Source of the DNA: an uncultured Phascolarctobacterium sp.
GTDB taxonomy: Bacteria; Bacillota; Negativicutes; Acidaminococcales; Acidaminococcaceae
NCBI RefSeq assembly: GCF_900770955.1
Contig: NZ_CAAGLX010000011.1
Coordinates: forward strand, 248,001-312,000
DNA: 64,000 nucleotides
Direction of reading: 5' to 3'
Under the pieces are notes generated by a model. That model saw only the letters and a program-made list of their open reading frames with translations. It was not told the origin of the DNA and made no database searches. Of the stretch, positions 34,602 through 41,857 are shown in pieces (the stretch's first letter is position 1; every line of letters begins with the position of its first letter). The position numbers and the translations under genes are program-made.

Positions 34602-35849
34602 ATGAGTTTTAATGAAGGACATGATGGAAACCCATGCTGTTCCTTTTGCGGCAAGCGTGAAGGTCAGGTTAAAAGACTGATTTCCGGTCGTGGTGTTTAC
34701 ATCTGCGATGAGTGTGTCGATTTCTGCAAATCAATGCTTGACGAGGAAAAAGAAAGCGACGCTGCTGAACAGTTGGTTAATGCTGATCTGCCGAAGCCTC
34801 AGGAAATCAAGGCAATCTTAGATGAGTATGTTATTGGCCAGGATGAGGCTAAAAAAACCTTGTCCGTAGCAGTATATAATCATTACAAGAGAATCAACTA
34901 CGAAATCCAGAATCCGGAGTCTAAGCGTGACCTGGAGCTGCAGAAATCCAATATTCTGATGCTCGGTCCTACCGGCAGCGGCAAAACACTGCTCGCCCAG
35001 ACTTTGGCTAAGATTCTGCAGGTTCCCTTTGCTATTGCCGATGCTACTACCTTAACGGAAGCAGGCTATGTAGGCGAGGATGTCGAAAACATTCTGCTCA
35101 AGCTGATCAGCAATGCAGATTATGATATTGAAGCTGCTCAGCGTGGTATTATCTATATCGACGAAATCGATAAGATTGCCCGCAAATCTGAAAACGTTTC
35201 TATTACACGTGACGTTTCCGGTGAAGGTGTACAACAGGCTCTGCTGAAAATCCTTGAGGGTACTGTTGCCAGCGTTCCGCCTAAGGGAGGACGTAAGCAC
35301 CCGCATCAGGAGTTTATCAATATTGATACAACTAATATCCTGTTTATCTGCGGTGGTGCCTTTGCAGGACTGGAGCATATCATCAATGCCCGTGTCGGCA
35401 AGAAAAATCTGGGCTTTGGTGCTGATATCCGCCGTAAGGAAGAGGTTGATAACGAGGCTGTATTTGCCAAGGTATTGCCCGAGGATATCATGAAGTTCGG
35501 TATTATTCCGGAATTTGCAGGACGTATGCCGGTAGTAGTAACGCTCAATCCGTTGGACGAAGCTGCTTTGGTACAGATACTGACTGAGCCGCGTAATGCT
35601 TTAGTTAAGCAATACCAGCGTTTCCTGGAAATGGATGGCGTAGATTTGGAGTTTGAGCCTGGTGCTTTGACTGCTATTGCTGAGGAAGCATTGAAACGTA
35701 ATGCCGGAGCGCGTGGTCTGAGATCGATTATCGAATCTACCATGCGTAACGTAATGTATGATGTTCCTTCCCGTGATGATGTAACAAAGTGCATTGTTAC
35801 TGAAGCTACTATACGCCAGCATTGCGAACCGCAAATGATTACAAAATAA
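34602..35849 (+). CDS. clpX: ClpX unfoldase
   Basis: A 415-residue AAA+ unfoldase that feeds substrates to ClpP. The N-terminal zinc domain has two Cys pairs (CSFCGKREGQ and ICDECVDFC, about residues 13-40). Walker A GPTGSGKT is near 124, Walker B IIYIDEIDKIAR near 183, and the ClpP-contacting loop IGF is represented by the LGFGAD region. It ends about 10 nt before a strong terminator, so lon is probably initiated separately. Confidence 0.98.
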   Translation: MSFNEGHDGNPCCSFCGKREGQVKRLISGRGVYICDECVDFCKSMLDEEKESDAAEQLVNADLPKPQEIKAILDEYVIGQDEAKKTLSVAVYNHYKRINYEIQNPESKRDLELQKSNILMLGPTGSGKTLLAQTLAKILQVPFAIADATTLTEAGYVGEDVENILLKLISNADYDIEAAQRGIIYIDEIDKIARKSENVSITRDVSGEGVQQALLKILEGTVASVPPKGGRKHPHQEFINIDTTNILFICGGAFAGLEHIINARVGKKNLGFGADIRRKEEVDNEAVFAKVLPEDIMKFGIIPEFAGRMPVVVTLNPLDEAALVQILTEPRNALVKQYQRFLEMDGVDLEFEPGALTAIAEEALKRNAGARGLRSIIESTMRNVMYDVPSRDDVTKCIVTEATIRQHCEPQMITK

Positions 35850-35858
35850 CAAAATATC

Positions 35859-35896
35859 TAAGGGGGAAGGATTATTATACCTTCTCCCTTATTTTA
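35859..35896 (+). terminator. Rho-independent terminator after clpX
   Basis: TAAGGGGGAAGG (35859-35870) pairs with CCTTCTCCCTTA (35880-35891), with one mismatch, followed by a T-rich tract. The 126-bp gap up to lon may contain a promoter, but no clear -35/-10 pair was found. Confidence 0.8.
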
Positions 35897-35974
35897 TCGC
35901 TATGACAGGTATACGCTTAATGGTGTACTGTCAATAAATTTCTCTCTTGTTTTGGGAGCTTAAGGAGGGATTAT

Positions 35975-38308
35975 ATGGCTAATTTGATAATTACAAAGCC
36001 CCTGCTGGCTTTGAGGGGCATCTTGATTTTTCCTGGCATGATTGCCAATATTGATGTCGGCCGAGAAAAATCTATGGCTGCTATTGACGCAGCTGAACTG
36101 ACAGATAAACAGATTATCCTGGTAGGACAAAAACAGGCTGAGCAGGAAGATGTTACTGCTGCTGATTTATATGAATGGGGCGTTTTGGCAACCATCAAGC
36201 AAAAGCTGCAGCTGCCTAACGGTGCCGTACGTCTGCTGGTAGAGGGCCTGGAGCGCGTACATGTGCTGAATGCGGCAGAGGTTCATGAGAATGAGCAGGA
36301 TTTCTTTGTCGGCGAGGTAGAGATTGTTGCTGCAGATGATGCGGTTGATGCCGAAGCCGAAGGCTTGCGCCGTCTGCTGCTTGATGCTTTTGAGCAATGG
36401 GTGCTGATTACCAAAAAGGTTAATCCTGATACGGTGCAGTCTCTGAAGTCGCGTACTGATATAAGCAAGGTGCCCGATATTATTGTCGGCTATCTGCCGC
36501 TGGCTTTATACGAAAAGGAAGAGCTGCTGGAAATGGCGCCGCTGAAGCTGCGTCTGCGTAAATTATACGAGATTCTGGTGCGCGAGCAGGAAATTGCCGA
36601 TGTAGCCAAAAATATTTCCGAGCAGGTACACCAACAGGTGGAGCAGAATCAGAAGGAATATTATCTGCGCGAGCAGATTAAGGCTATCAGCAAGGAGCTT
36701 GGCGAAAACGAAGACGTACAGGCAGAAATTGCCGAATACAAGGAGCAGATGTCCAAGCTGAAAATGCCGCAAAATGTGGCAGAAAAAATCAACAAGGAGC
36801 TGGGACGTCTGGCGAAAATGCCGCCGATGACACCGGAGGGGGCGGTAATCCGTACCTATATTGATTCATTGCTTGCGTTGCCTTGGGGCAAATTTACCAA
36901 GGATAATTTTGATATAGATAAGGCGCAGGACGTACTTGATAAAGATCACTACGGCCTGAAGAAGGTTAAGGAGCGCATTTTGGAATATCTGGCAGTGCGT
37001 GCACTGTCCAAAAGCACACGCGGACCGATTCTGTGTCTTGTCGGATCTCCCGGTGTAGGCAAAACAAGTCTGGCAAGCAGTATTGCCAAGGCTATTAAGC
37101 GCAAATTTACCCGTATTTCTTTGGGCGGTGTGCGTGATGAAGCGGAAATCCGCGGTCATCGCCGTACCTATATCGGTTCTATGCCGGGACGTATTATTCA
37201 CGGTATGCAGACCTGCGGCTGCATGAACCCCGTATTCCTGTTGGACGAAATTGATAAAATGGCGTCTGATTTTCGCGGTGACCCGGCTTCGGCCCTCTTA
37301 GAGGTGCTTGATCCGGAGCAGAACAATAGCTTCAGTGACCACTTTATTGAATTTCCGTTTGACTTGTCGCATGTATTCTGGATTGTAACGGCAAATGCAG
37401 TGGATACTATTCCGCCGGCTCTTTTGGACCGTCTGGAGATTATCCAGCTGAGCAGCTATACTGATGAAGAAAAGGTTAAGATAGCTCAGCTGCATCTGCT
37501 GCCGAAGGAGCTGAAGCTCAACGGTCTGGAAAAATATAAGGTCAGCGTCAGCGAAAAGGCTATCCGCCGTGTAATTCACGACTATACCAGAGAAGCAGGC
37601 GTGCGTAATCTGGAACGTAAGCTGGCAGGCATCTGCCGTAAGGTTGCGTTCAGAATTGTTAAGGGCAAGAGCAAGGGCGCTCAGGTAACAGAAAAAAATC
37701 TGGAAAAATATCTGGGACCTGTCATTTACCTTGATGATGATATCAGTCTTAAATCAAGTGTTGGCGTTGCCAATGGCCTGGCATGGACCAGTGTCGGCGG
37801 CGAGCTGCTGAAGGTAGAGGTGCTGGCATTTAAGGGCAAGGGCAACCTGACGCTTACCGGTCAGCTCGGTGATGTAATGAAGGAATCGGCTCAGGCCGGT
37901 TATACCTATATCCGCAGCCGTGCGGAAGCTCTTGGCATTGCCGCCAACTTTGGCGAAACGATGGATATTCACATCCACCTGCCGGAGGGTGCTGTGCCGA
38001 AAGATGGTCCGTCTGCCGGTGTAACTATGGTTACTGCTATGGTATCGGCGCTGACAGGCAAAAAGGTTAAAGGCAAGCTGGCGATGACCGGCGAAATTTC
38101 TCTGTCCGGCAAGGTGTGGCCTGTCGGCGGTATCAAAGAAAAAATGCTTGCCGCTTATCGCTACGGCGTGAAGACGGTACTGCTGCCGAAGCGCAATATG
38201 CAGGACCTGGACGAGCTGCCGGAAAATATTCGCAAGGAAATGCAGTTTATACCTGTTGAGCATCTTGATGATGTTTTGAAGCTGGCATTGGAGGATAAAA
38301 ATGAGTAA
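35975..38308 (+). CDS. lon: ATP-dependent protease Lon
   Basis: A 777-residue LonA protease. The N-terminal substrate domain (about 1-200) opens with KPLLALRGILIFPGMIANIDVGREKS. The AAA+ module has Walker A GSPGVGKTS (about 357-365), Walker B VFLLDEIDKM, and a sensor in WIVTANAVDTIPPALLDRLE. The protease domain shows the catalytic Ser in PKDGPSAGVTM (about 680) and Lys in GKVWPVGGIKEKMLAA (about 722). The stop overlaps engB by 8 nt. Confidence 0.98.
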   Translation: MANLIITKPLLALRGILIFPGMIANIDVGREKSMAAIDAAELTDKQIILVGQKQAEQEDVTAADLYEWGVLATIKQKLQLPNGAVRLLVEGLERVHVLNAAEVHENEQDFFVGEVEIVAADDAVDAEAEGLRRLLLDAFEQWVLITKKVNPDTVQSLKSRTDISKVPDIIVGYLPLALYEKEELLEMAPLKLRLRKLYEILVREQEIADVAKNISEQVHQQVEQNQKEYYLREQIKAISKELGENEDVQAEIAEYKEQMSKLKMPQNVAEKINKELGRLAKMPPMTPEGAVIRTYIDSLLALPWGKFTKDNFDIDKAQDVLDKDHYGLKKVKERILEYLAVRALSKSTRGPILCLVGSPGVGKTSLASSIAKAIKRKFTRISLGGVRDEAEIRGHRRTYIGSMPGRIIHGMQTCGCMNPVFLLDEIDKMASDFRGDPASALLEVLDPEQNNSFSDHFIEFPFDLSHVFWIVTANAVDTIPPALLDRLEIIQLSSYTDEEKVKIAQLHLLPKELKLNGLEKYKVSVSEKAIRRVIHDYTREAGVRNLERKLAGICRKVAFRIVKGKSKGAQVTEKNLEKYLGPVIYLDDDISLKSSVGVANGLAWTSVGGELLKVEVLAFKGKGNLTLTGQLGDVMKESAQAGYTYIRSRAEALGIAANFGETMDIHIHLPEGAVPKDGPSAGVTMVTAMVSALTGKKVKGKLAMTGEISLSGKVWPVGGIKEKMLAAYRYGVKTVLLPKRNMQDLDELPENIRKEMQFIPVEHLDDVLKLALEDKNE

Positions 38309-38951
38309 AGATAATTGGGATATTATCCGTGCTAAATATGTGGCCTCTGCAGTACGTGCAGACCAGTATCCGCAGCCTTCTCTGATTGAAGCTGCCTTTA
38401 TCGGCCGCAGTAATGTCGGCAAATCGTCGCTTATCAATTCACTCTGCCGTCGCAACGGTCTGGCACGCGTCAGCTCTACTCCCGGTAAAACTCAGACTAT
38501 CAACTTTTACGAGCTGGAGGCTAAGCGTGTAGTTGAGGGTGAGGATGAAAGAGCTTCCTTTTATCTGGTAGATTTACCCGGTTACGGCTTTGCTAAAACA
38601 AACCATAATAATAAGGACCAATGGTCCGGCTTTATCAGCAAATATTTATCCGGCAGCGAAAATCTCGGTGTAGTTTGCCAACTGATTGATATTCGCCATA
38701 AGCCTATGGACAGCGATATGGAATGCTTCAACTGGCTGCGCAGCTGCGGCCTGAAGGTACAGGTTGTGCTGACAAAATCCGATAAGCTTTCCAAAAATGC
38801 GGCTATGTCCCAAAAGGCGCTTTTTAAGCGTGAAATGGGCCTGAAGGAGCATGAGATTATCACTTATTCTTCCTCGCAGCATACTATGCGCGGCGAGCTG
38901 ATTGAGCGCATTATGAATGCTTTATCCGCTAACGGTGTAGAGCAGGAGTAA
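38301..38951 (+). CDS. engB: Ribosome-biogenesis GTPase YsxC/EngB
   Basis: A 216-residue GTPase needed for large-subunit assembly. G1 GRSNVGKSSLINSL (about 36-49), G2 STPGKTQTINFYE, G3 DLPGYGFAK (about 92), G4 TKSDK (about 154) and G5 SSQ are all present. It overlaps lon by 8 nt, the usual lon-engB arrangement of Firmicutes. Confidence 0.97.
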   Translation: MSKDNWDIIRAKYVASAVRADQYPQPSLIEAAFIGRSNVGKSSLINSLCRRNGLARVSSTPGKTQTINFYELEAKRVVEGEDERASFYLVDLPGYGFAKTNHNNKDQWSGFISKYLSGSENLGVVCQLIDIRHKPMDSDMECFNWLRSCGLKVQVVLTKSDKLSKNAAMSQKALFKREMGLKEHEIITYSSSQHTMRGELIERIMNALSANGVEQE

Positions 38952-38956
38952 AAGCC

Positions 38957-39994
38957 ATGTTATTAAACCGATTGTTGCTTTTTATTATGGCGCTTTGTCT
39001 GGGCAGCCTGTTGGTACGCATGCATCTGCCTATTCCGTTTTTGCTGGGCGGCCTGCTGACTGCGTTGCTTTGCAAAACGCTGACGCACCGCAGTGATGTG
39101 AGCTGGCCTAAGCAATGGCGTGAATATGCATTAATGATAGCCGGTTATGGCATTGGCTCTACCTTTACCTCTGACACCTGGAATAACTTTTTGGCTGAGC
39201 TGGTCGGTGTAGCAGAAGCAACAGTAGTTATTTTGGCTGCGAGTATAGTATTGGCTGTTATTACGGCAAAGCTGGCACAGGAAAACCTTAAAAGCTGCAT
39301 TATGGGTATGCTTCCCGGAGGCATGACGCTGACGATGCTGCTGTGTGAGGATGACAAGGAGGTCAACCCCAACGTTGTTATGGTAATGCAAGTGCTGCGT
39401 CTGTTGGGCGTAGTTATTACTGTGCCGTTTCTTGTTATTTGGCTTTTGCATGCGCAGGTGACAGGCAGCAGCGTAGCATTGCCAAACCATGGCGGTATGC
39501 ATTGGCTTGTCGTGGTGCCTTTGTCTGTATTAGGCAGCTTTATCGCAACCAGGATACATCTTCCTACTCCGCGGCTGCTGGGACCAATTTTGGCGACGGC
39601 TGCTTTTGCCGTCTTTGTAGGCGGTGTGCAGCCGGTGCCGTTTTGGCTCATGGCGGCGGCGCAGGCCAGCATCGGTCTGTTCATGGGTATGCAGCTTGAT
39701 GCGGACCGCATCGTAAAAACAGAAAAAATGGTGCCCTATATTCTTATCGGTACGGCAATACTTATTGTTGTGAGCATAGGTATGGCCAATGTACTTTCAG
39801 CACGCTACGGCTTTTCGTTGGTAACGGCGTTTTTGGCGATGGCGCCGGGAGGTATAGCCGAAATGTCTTTGGCCGGTATGAGTATGGGTGAGAATGTTTC
39901 TATTATCCTGACCTATCAGCTGGTGCGTGTACTGGTAATAAATATCTTTATTCCGCCGCTGCTCGCATGGTGGTTTAAGGGTAAGCAGGCTTAA
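38957..39994 (+). CDS. AbrB-family integral membrane protein
   Basis: A 345-residue membrane protein of the AbrB family (old name: putative ammonia monooxygenase), with about ten helices in two similar halves. Each half carries the family pattern: PIPFLLGGLLTALL near residue 22 and PTPRLLGPILATAAF near residue 200, and MGMLPGGMTLTMLL near residue 115 matches APGGIAEMSLAGM near residue 295. No substrate is known for most members. It starts 5 bp after engB, so it is probably on the same transcript, without obvious functional link. A terminator follows. Confidence 0.88.
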   Translation: MLLNRLLLFIMALCLGSLLVRMHLPIPFLLGGLLTALLCKTLTHRSDVSWPKQWREYALMIAGYGIGSTFTSDTWNNFLAELVGVAEATVVILAASIVLAVITAKLAQENLKSCIMGMLPGGMTLTMLLCEDDKEVNPNVVMVMQVLRLLGVVITVPFLVIWLLHAQVTGSSVALPNHGGMHWLVVVPLSVLGSFIATRIHLPTPRLLGPILATAAFAVFVGGVQPVPFWLMAAAQASIGLFMGMQLDADRIVKTEKMVPYILIGTAILIVVSIGMANVLSARYGFSLVTAFLAMAPGGIAEMSLAGMSMGENVSIILTYQLVRVLVINIFIPPLLAWWFKGKQA

Positions 39995-39998
39995 TTTC

Positions 39999-40060
39999 AG
40001 AGGATTGCAGAAAAATTTTTCGTGATTTTAGAAAAATTTTTCCTGCAGTCCTCTTTAATT
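39999..40060 (+). terminator. Large hairpin terminator after the AbrB-family gene
   Basis: AGAGGA (39999-40004) pairs with TCCTCT (40049-40054), and inside it GCAG/CTGC and AAAAATTTTTC/GAAAAATTTTT repeat units form a long stem, followed by TTAATTTT. Confidence 0.75.
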
Positions 40061-40143
40061 TTATATATAAAATCACTGCAAAAGCGCATGCTGCAAGGAT
40101 TTGTAGGTTCTTAGCCAATAAATGGGACGTAAAAAGTCCATAG

Positions 40144-40172
40144 TGGACAAAAATGTCATAAGGTGTTATACT
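40144..40172 (+). promoter_or_regulatory. Promoter for the tiny-peptide unit
   Basis: TGGACA (40144-40149) and TATACT (40167-40172) with a 17-bp spacer, 53 bp before the first tiny reading frame. Confidence 0.65.
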
Positions 40173-40225
40173 TAATGTATGTTAAGGAAAGGCCTTAAAA
40201 TAAAGAAAGAAGGGAAGCTGAAAAA

Positions 40226-40285
40226 ATGACTTTTGAAAAATTTCTTGAAACTCTGTGCAACTTTAAATGGTATATGATTCACTGA
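40226..40285 (+). CDS. Tiny peptide 1 (19 residues)
   Basis: The frame encodes MTFEKFLETLCNFKWYMIH and then stops. A ribosome-like AAGGGAAG lies about 9 nt upstream, and a good promoter lies at 40144-40172. It aligns with the next tiny frame: both start near M(x)EKF, have a Leu at the same position and end in Y-x-I-H. The peptide would form a short amphipathic or hydrophobic helix with aromatic end. Without homologues it could be a real peptide (signal, toxin or membrane-active) or a leader peptide; paired similarity is the main argument that it is translated. Confidence 0.45.
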   Translation: MTFEKFLETLCNFKWYMIH

Positions 40286-40303
40286 TTTCTGGAGGTGAGA
40301 ATA

Positions 40304-40360
40304 ATGTTGGAAAAATTTGTAAAAGCATTATACGAAATGAATTTCTACTTTATCCATTAA
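40304..40360 (+). CDS. Tiny peptide 2 (18 residues), related to tiny peptide 1
   Basis: The frame encodes MLEKFVKALYEMNFYFIH. The ribosome site is strong (CTGGAGGTGAG, about 7 nt upstream), better than for most neighbours. EKF, a Leu in the middle and the F/Y-rich end with IH at the extreme C-terminus are shared with peptide 1 (19 bp upstream), so the two look like a duplicated pair under coding constraint. Confidence 0.5.
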   Translation: MLEKFVKALYEMNFYFIH

Positions 40361-40374
40361 CAGGTGGTATAAAA

Positions 40375-40395
40375 ATGCAGATTGTCAAATTATAA
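40375..40395 (+). CDS. Possible third tiny frame (6 codons)
   Basis: ATG CAG ATT GTC AAA TTA TAA follows AGGTGG by 8 nt. It has the spacing of a translated frame but is too short to judge; it may only be a remnant in the unit. Confidence 0.2.
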   Translation: MQIVKL

Positions 40396-40399
40396 GAAC

Positions 40400-40433
40400 G
40401 CTTGCAGTTGAACTGTAGGCGTTTTTTTGTTGC
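40400..40433 (+). terminator. Terminator of the tiny-peptide unit
   Basis: AACGC...CAGTT pairs with AACTG...GCGTT, followed by TTTTTTT; this bounds a transcript of about 250 nt starting near 40180. Confidence 0.75.
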
Positions 40434-40584
40434 CTGAAATCCGGATTTTGCCTGACATAACAGATTTTATTGTATTATATGTAAACAAAACACAAAGAAC
40501 AGTTAATCAGAACTGGAGCAAACAACACATAAGAACATTATATACATGCAACAGAAGGACAAAAATAAATATCCGTGAAAAAGG

Positions 40585-40613
40585 TTGACAAGATAAATAG
40601 TAACTGCTATAAT
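40585..40613 (+). promoter_or_regulatory. Promoter for the cobalamin-riboswitch/mut operon
   Basis: Perfect consensus TTGACA (40585-40590) and TATAAT (40608-40613) with a 17-bp spacer, 24 bp before the riboswitch. Confidence 0.88.
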
Positions 40614-40637
40614 TAAGACAACAAGTTGATATTGATA

Positions 40638-40787
40638 TTACAGGTGCGAAAGCTCAATAGAGAAGCCGGTGAAATTCCGGCACGGTCCCGCCGCTGTGAC
40701 GTGGAGCGTGTTTCGTTTATACCACTGGAGGGGTCCTCTGGGAAGGTGGAACACGTGAAGAAGCGAAGCCAGAAGAACTGCCTGTAA
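40638..40787 (+). promoter_or_regulatory. Cobalamin riboswitch, class-I-like
   Basis: P1 is formed by TTACAGG (40638-40644) and CCTGTAA (40781-40787). The core GCCGGTGAAATTCCGGC, then ACGGTCCCGCCGCTGTGA, is the highly conserved cobalamin signature, and GAAGCCAGAAGAACTGCC is the B12 box. CCACTGG...CTGGGAAGG is the peripheral element of adenosylcobalamin-type aptamers. It precedes the B12-dependent mutase genes and lies 410 nt before the first start codon. Confidence 0.93.
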
Positions 40788-40800
40788 GATGCATCGTCGT

Positions 40801-41170
40801 TTGACCTGCGAGAGACGGGGAGAGATGTCGTAGAGCTGTTATAGAGGTTTATGCCTTAGAGCTTTTTGATATTTCGCCGTTTTTCAAAAGTCCCACCCGT
40901 ATTGGGTGATGGATTCTTTTTGAGAAACGGTTTTCTGTTTCTTATGCCATTGAAGGTCACGTGATGGCTGTGACCTTTTGGAGAGTGGCCGGGCCATCGG
41001 TGCTATCATTCATACTTGTCCACGGTACTGGACATATCGTGTTTTTCAAATCCCATTCTCAAATTTTTCTTTTAGCTGAGAACATTTCCTTTCTCCTCTC
41101 AAGCACGACAGCGTAGGGGTGCGCTGTTGTGCTGACAATCCAGCCATCACAATAGTGGTGGCTTTATTTT
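40801..41170 (+). promoter_or_regulatory. Long structured leader (expression platform) behind the cobalamin riboswitch
   Basis: The stretch holds a conserved block TTGACCTGCGAG-A-GAC also found behind the second riboswitch (47915), a long hairpin with arms CCGTTTTTCAAAAG and TTTTTGAGAAACGG (40877-40930) followed by TTTTCTGTTTC, a hairpin AAGGTCAC/GTGACCTT (40953-40977) followed by TTG, an AGCAC...GTGCT hairpin (41102-41132), and a terminator-like AGCCATCAC/GTGGTGGCT (41142-41163) before TTATTTTTTG. Which hairpin is the ligand-controlled one cannot be decided by eye; the last lies just ahead of the gene. Confidence 0.6.
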
Positions 41171-41196
41171 TTGCTGTTTAAAGGGAGGTCATTAAT

Positions 41197-41619
41197 ATGA
41201 AAGAATTATATTTGGCAGGCAAAATTGCTGAGCTGCTTGCAGCCTTCGAAGGTATGAAAGGCGTTGAAGAAGTTGTTGCCGGACGTGCTAAGGCCAGCGG
41301 AGAGCTGGAGGTAAAGTGCGTACGTGTACAATATAATCCCAAAAAGACTGATATCTGCGAGCTTTTAAAAAAATACTTCGATGAGGGTGTAAATCCCTAT
41401 ATTATGGCAGAAGATCCTTTGGAACAGGCTGCTGTTATTTACAAAGCGGCCGAAGATGTACCTCAGATTGAATACTATGCCCGTTTTATGCAGAACCGCG
41501 GCGCAGAGCCAGGTGCTGCTTTAGGTAACCTGATAGTTAATGATACTATGCCTGAAGAAAACGAGCTGCGCAGAGTCCAGGTAAATTACGGACGTCTGCA
41601 GGAGTTCCTGGCAGATTAA
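41197..41619 (+). CDS. MsrA-like protein lacking the catalytic cysteine motif
   Basis: A 140-residue protein whose layout follows methionine sulfoxide reductase A: ELYLAGKIAELLAAFEGMKGVEEVVAGRAKASGELEVKCVRVQYNPKKTDICELLKKYF parallels the MsrA order (YLAGGCFW..., GV..., GYA..., EAV.V.YDP, ...LL..FF). The GCFW active-site block is replaced by GKIAEL, so the redox Cys and the Glu/Trp partners are gone, and the QYRS segment is only weakly kept (EQAAVIYK). Reductase activity is therefore unlikely. It is the first gene behind the cobalamin riboswitch and 238 bp before mutA, which suggests a role with the mutase, perhaps binding or regulating. AAAGGGAGG precedes the start. The MsrA relationship is my reading, not a search result. 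Confidence 0.7.
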   Translation: MKELYLAGKIAELLAAFEGMKGVEEVVAGRAKASGELEVKCVRVQYNPKKTDICELLKKYFDEGVNPYIMAEDPLEQAAVIYKAAEDVPQIEYYARFMQNRGAEPGAALGNLIVNDTMPEENELRRVQVNYGRLQEFLAD

Positions 41620-41639
41620 ACTGCCTTTTATTTAGTTAT

Positions 41640-41845
41640 ATACGGCCTGGACAACCGTGACCGTGTATATAAATGCTGTTTGCTTCTTAAAATCTATCCA
41701 AGCAAGGATGCGGCACATGTCCCCTGATGACCGGGTGAGAGCGGTCGGATAGCAGCTGCATCAGCAGACGAGATTGGCTGGAGGTGATATGCGTTTCAGC
41801 TTGGTGCTGTGAGCTTTTTCACAGTAATGATTAAATTATTAAAGG
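41640..41845 (+). ncRNA. Structured intergenic RNA-like element upstream of mutA
   Basis: The 238-bp gap holds a hairpin TATACGG/CCGTGTATA (about 41639-41670), then block TTCTTAAAAT (41684-41693) followed by CTATCC (41694-41699), which can pair with GGATAG (41747-41752). GACCG/CGGTC (41729-41733, 41742-41746) forms an inner hairpin, and GATGC (41707) could pair with GCATC (41758), giving a pseudoknot. GAGCGGTC, CAGCAGACG and TTGG follow. A hairpin CTGTGA/TCACAG precedes the mutA ribosome site. The same ordered blocks appear downstream of the SLC13 gene (51636-51690). It may be a cis-regulator or a processed RNA; unknown type. Confidence 0.4.
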
Positions 41846-41857
41846 AGGATTATTTGA

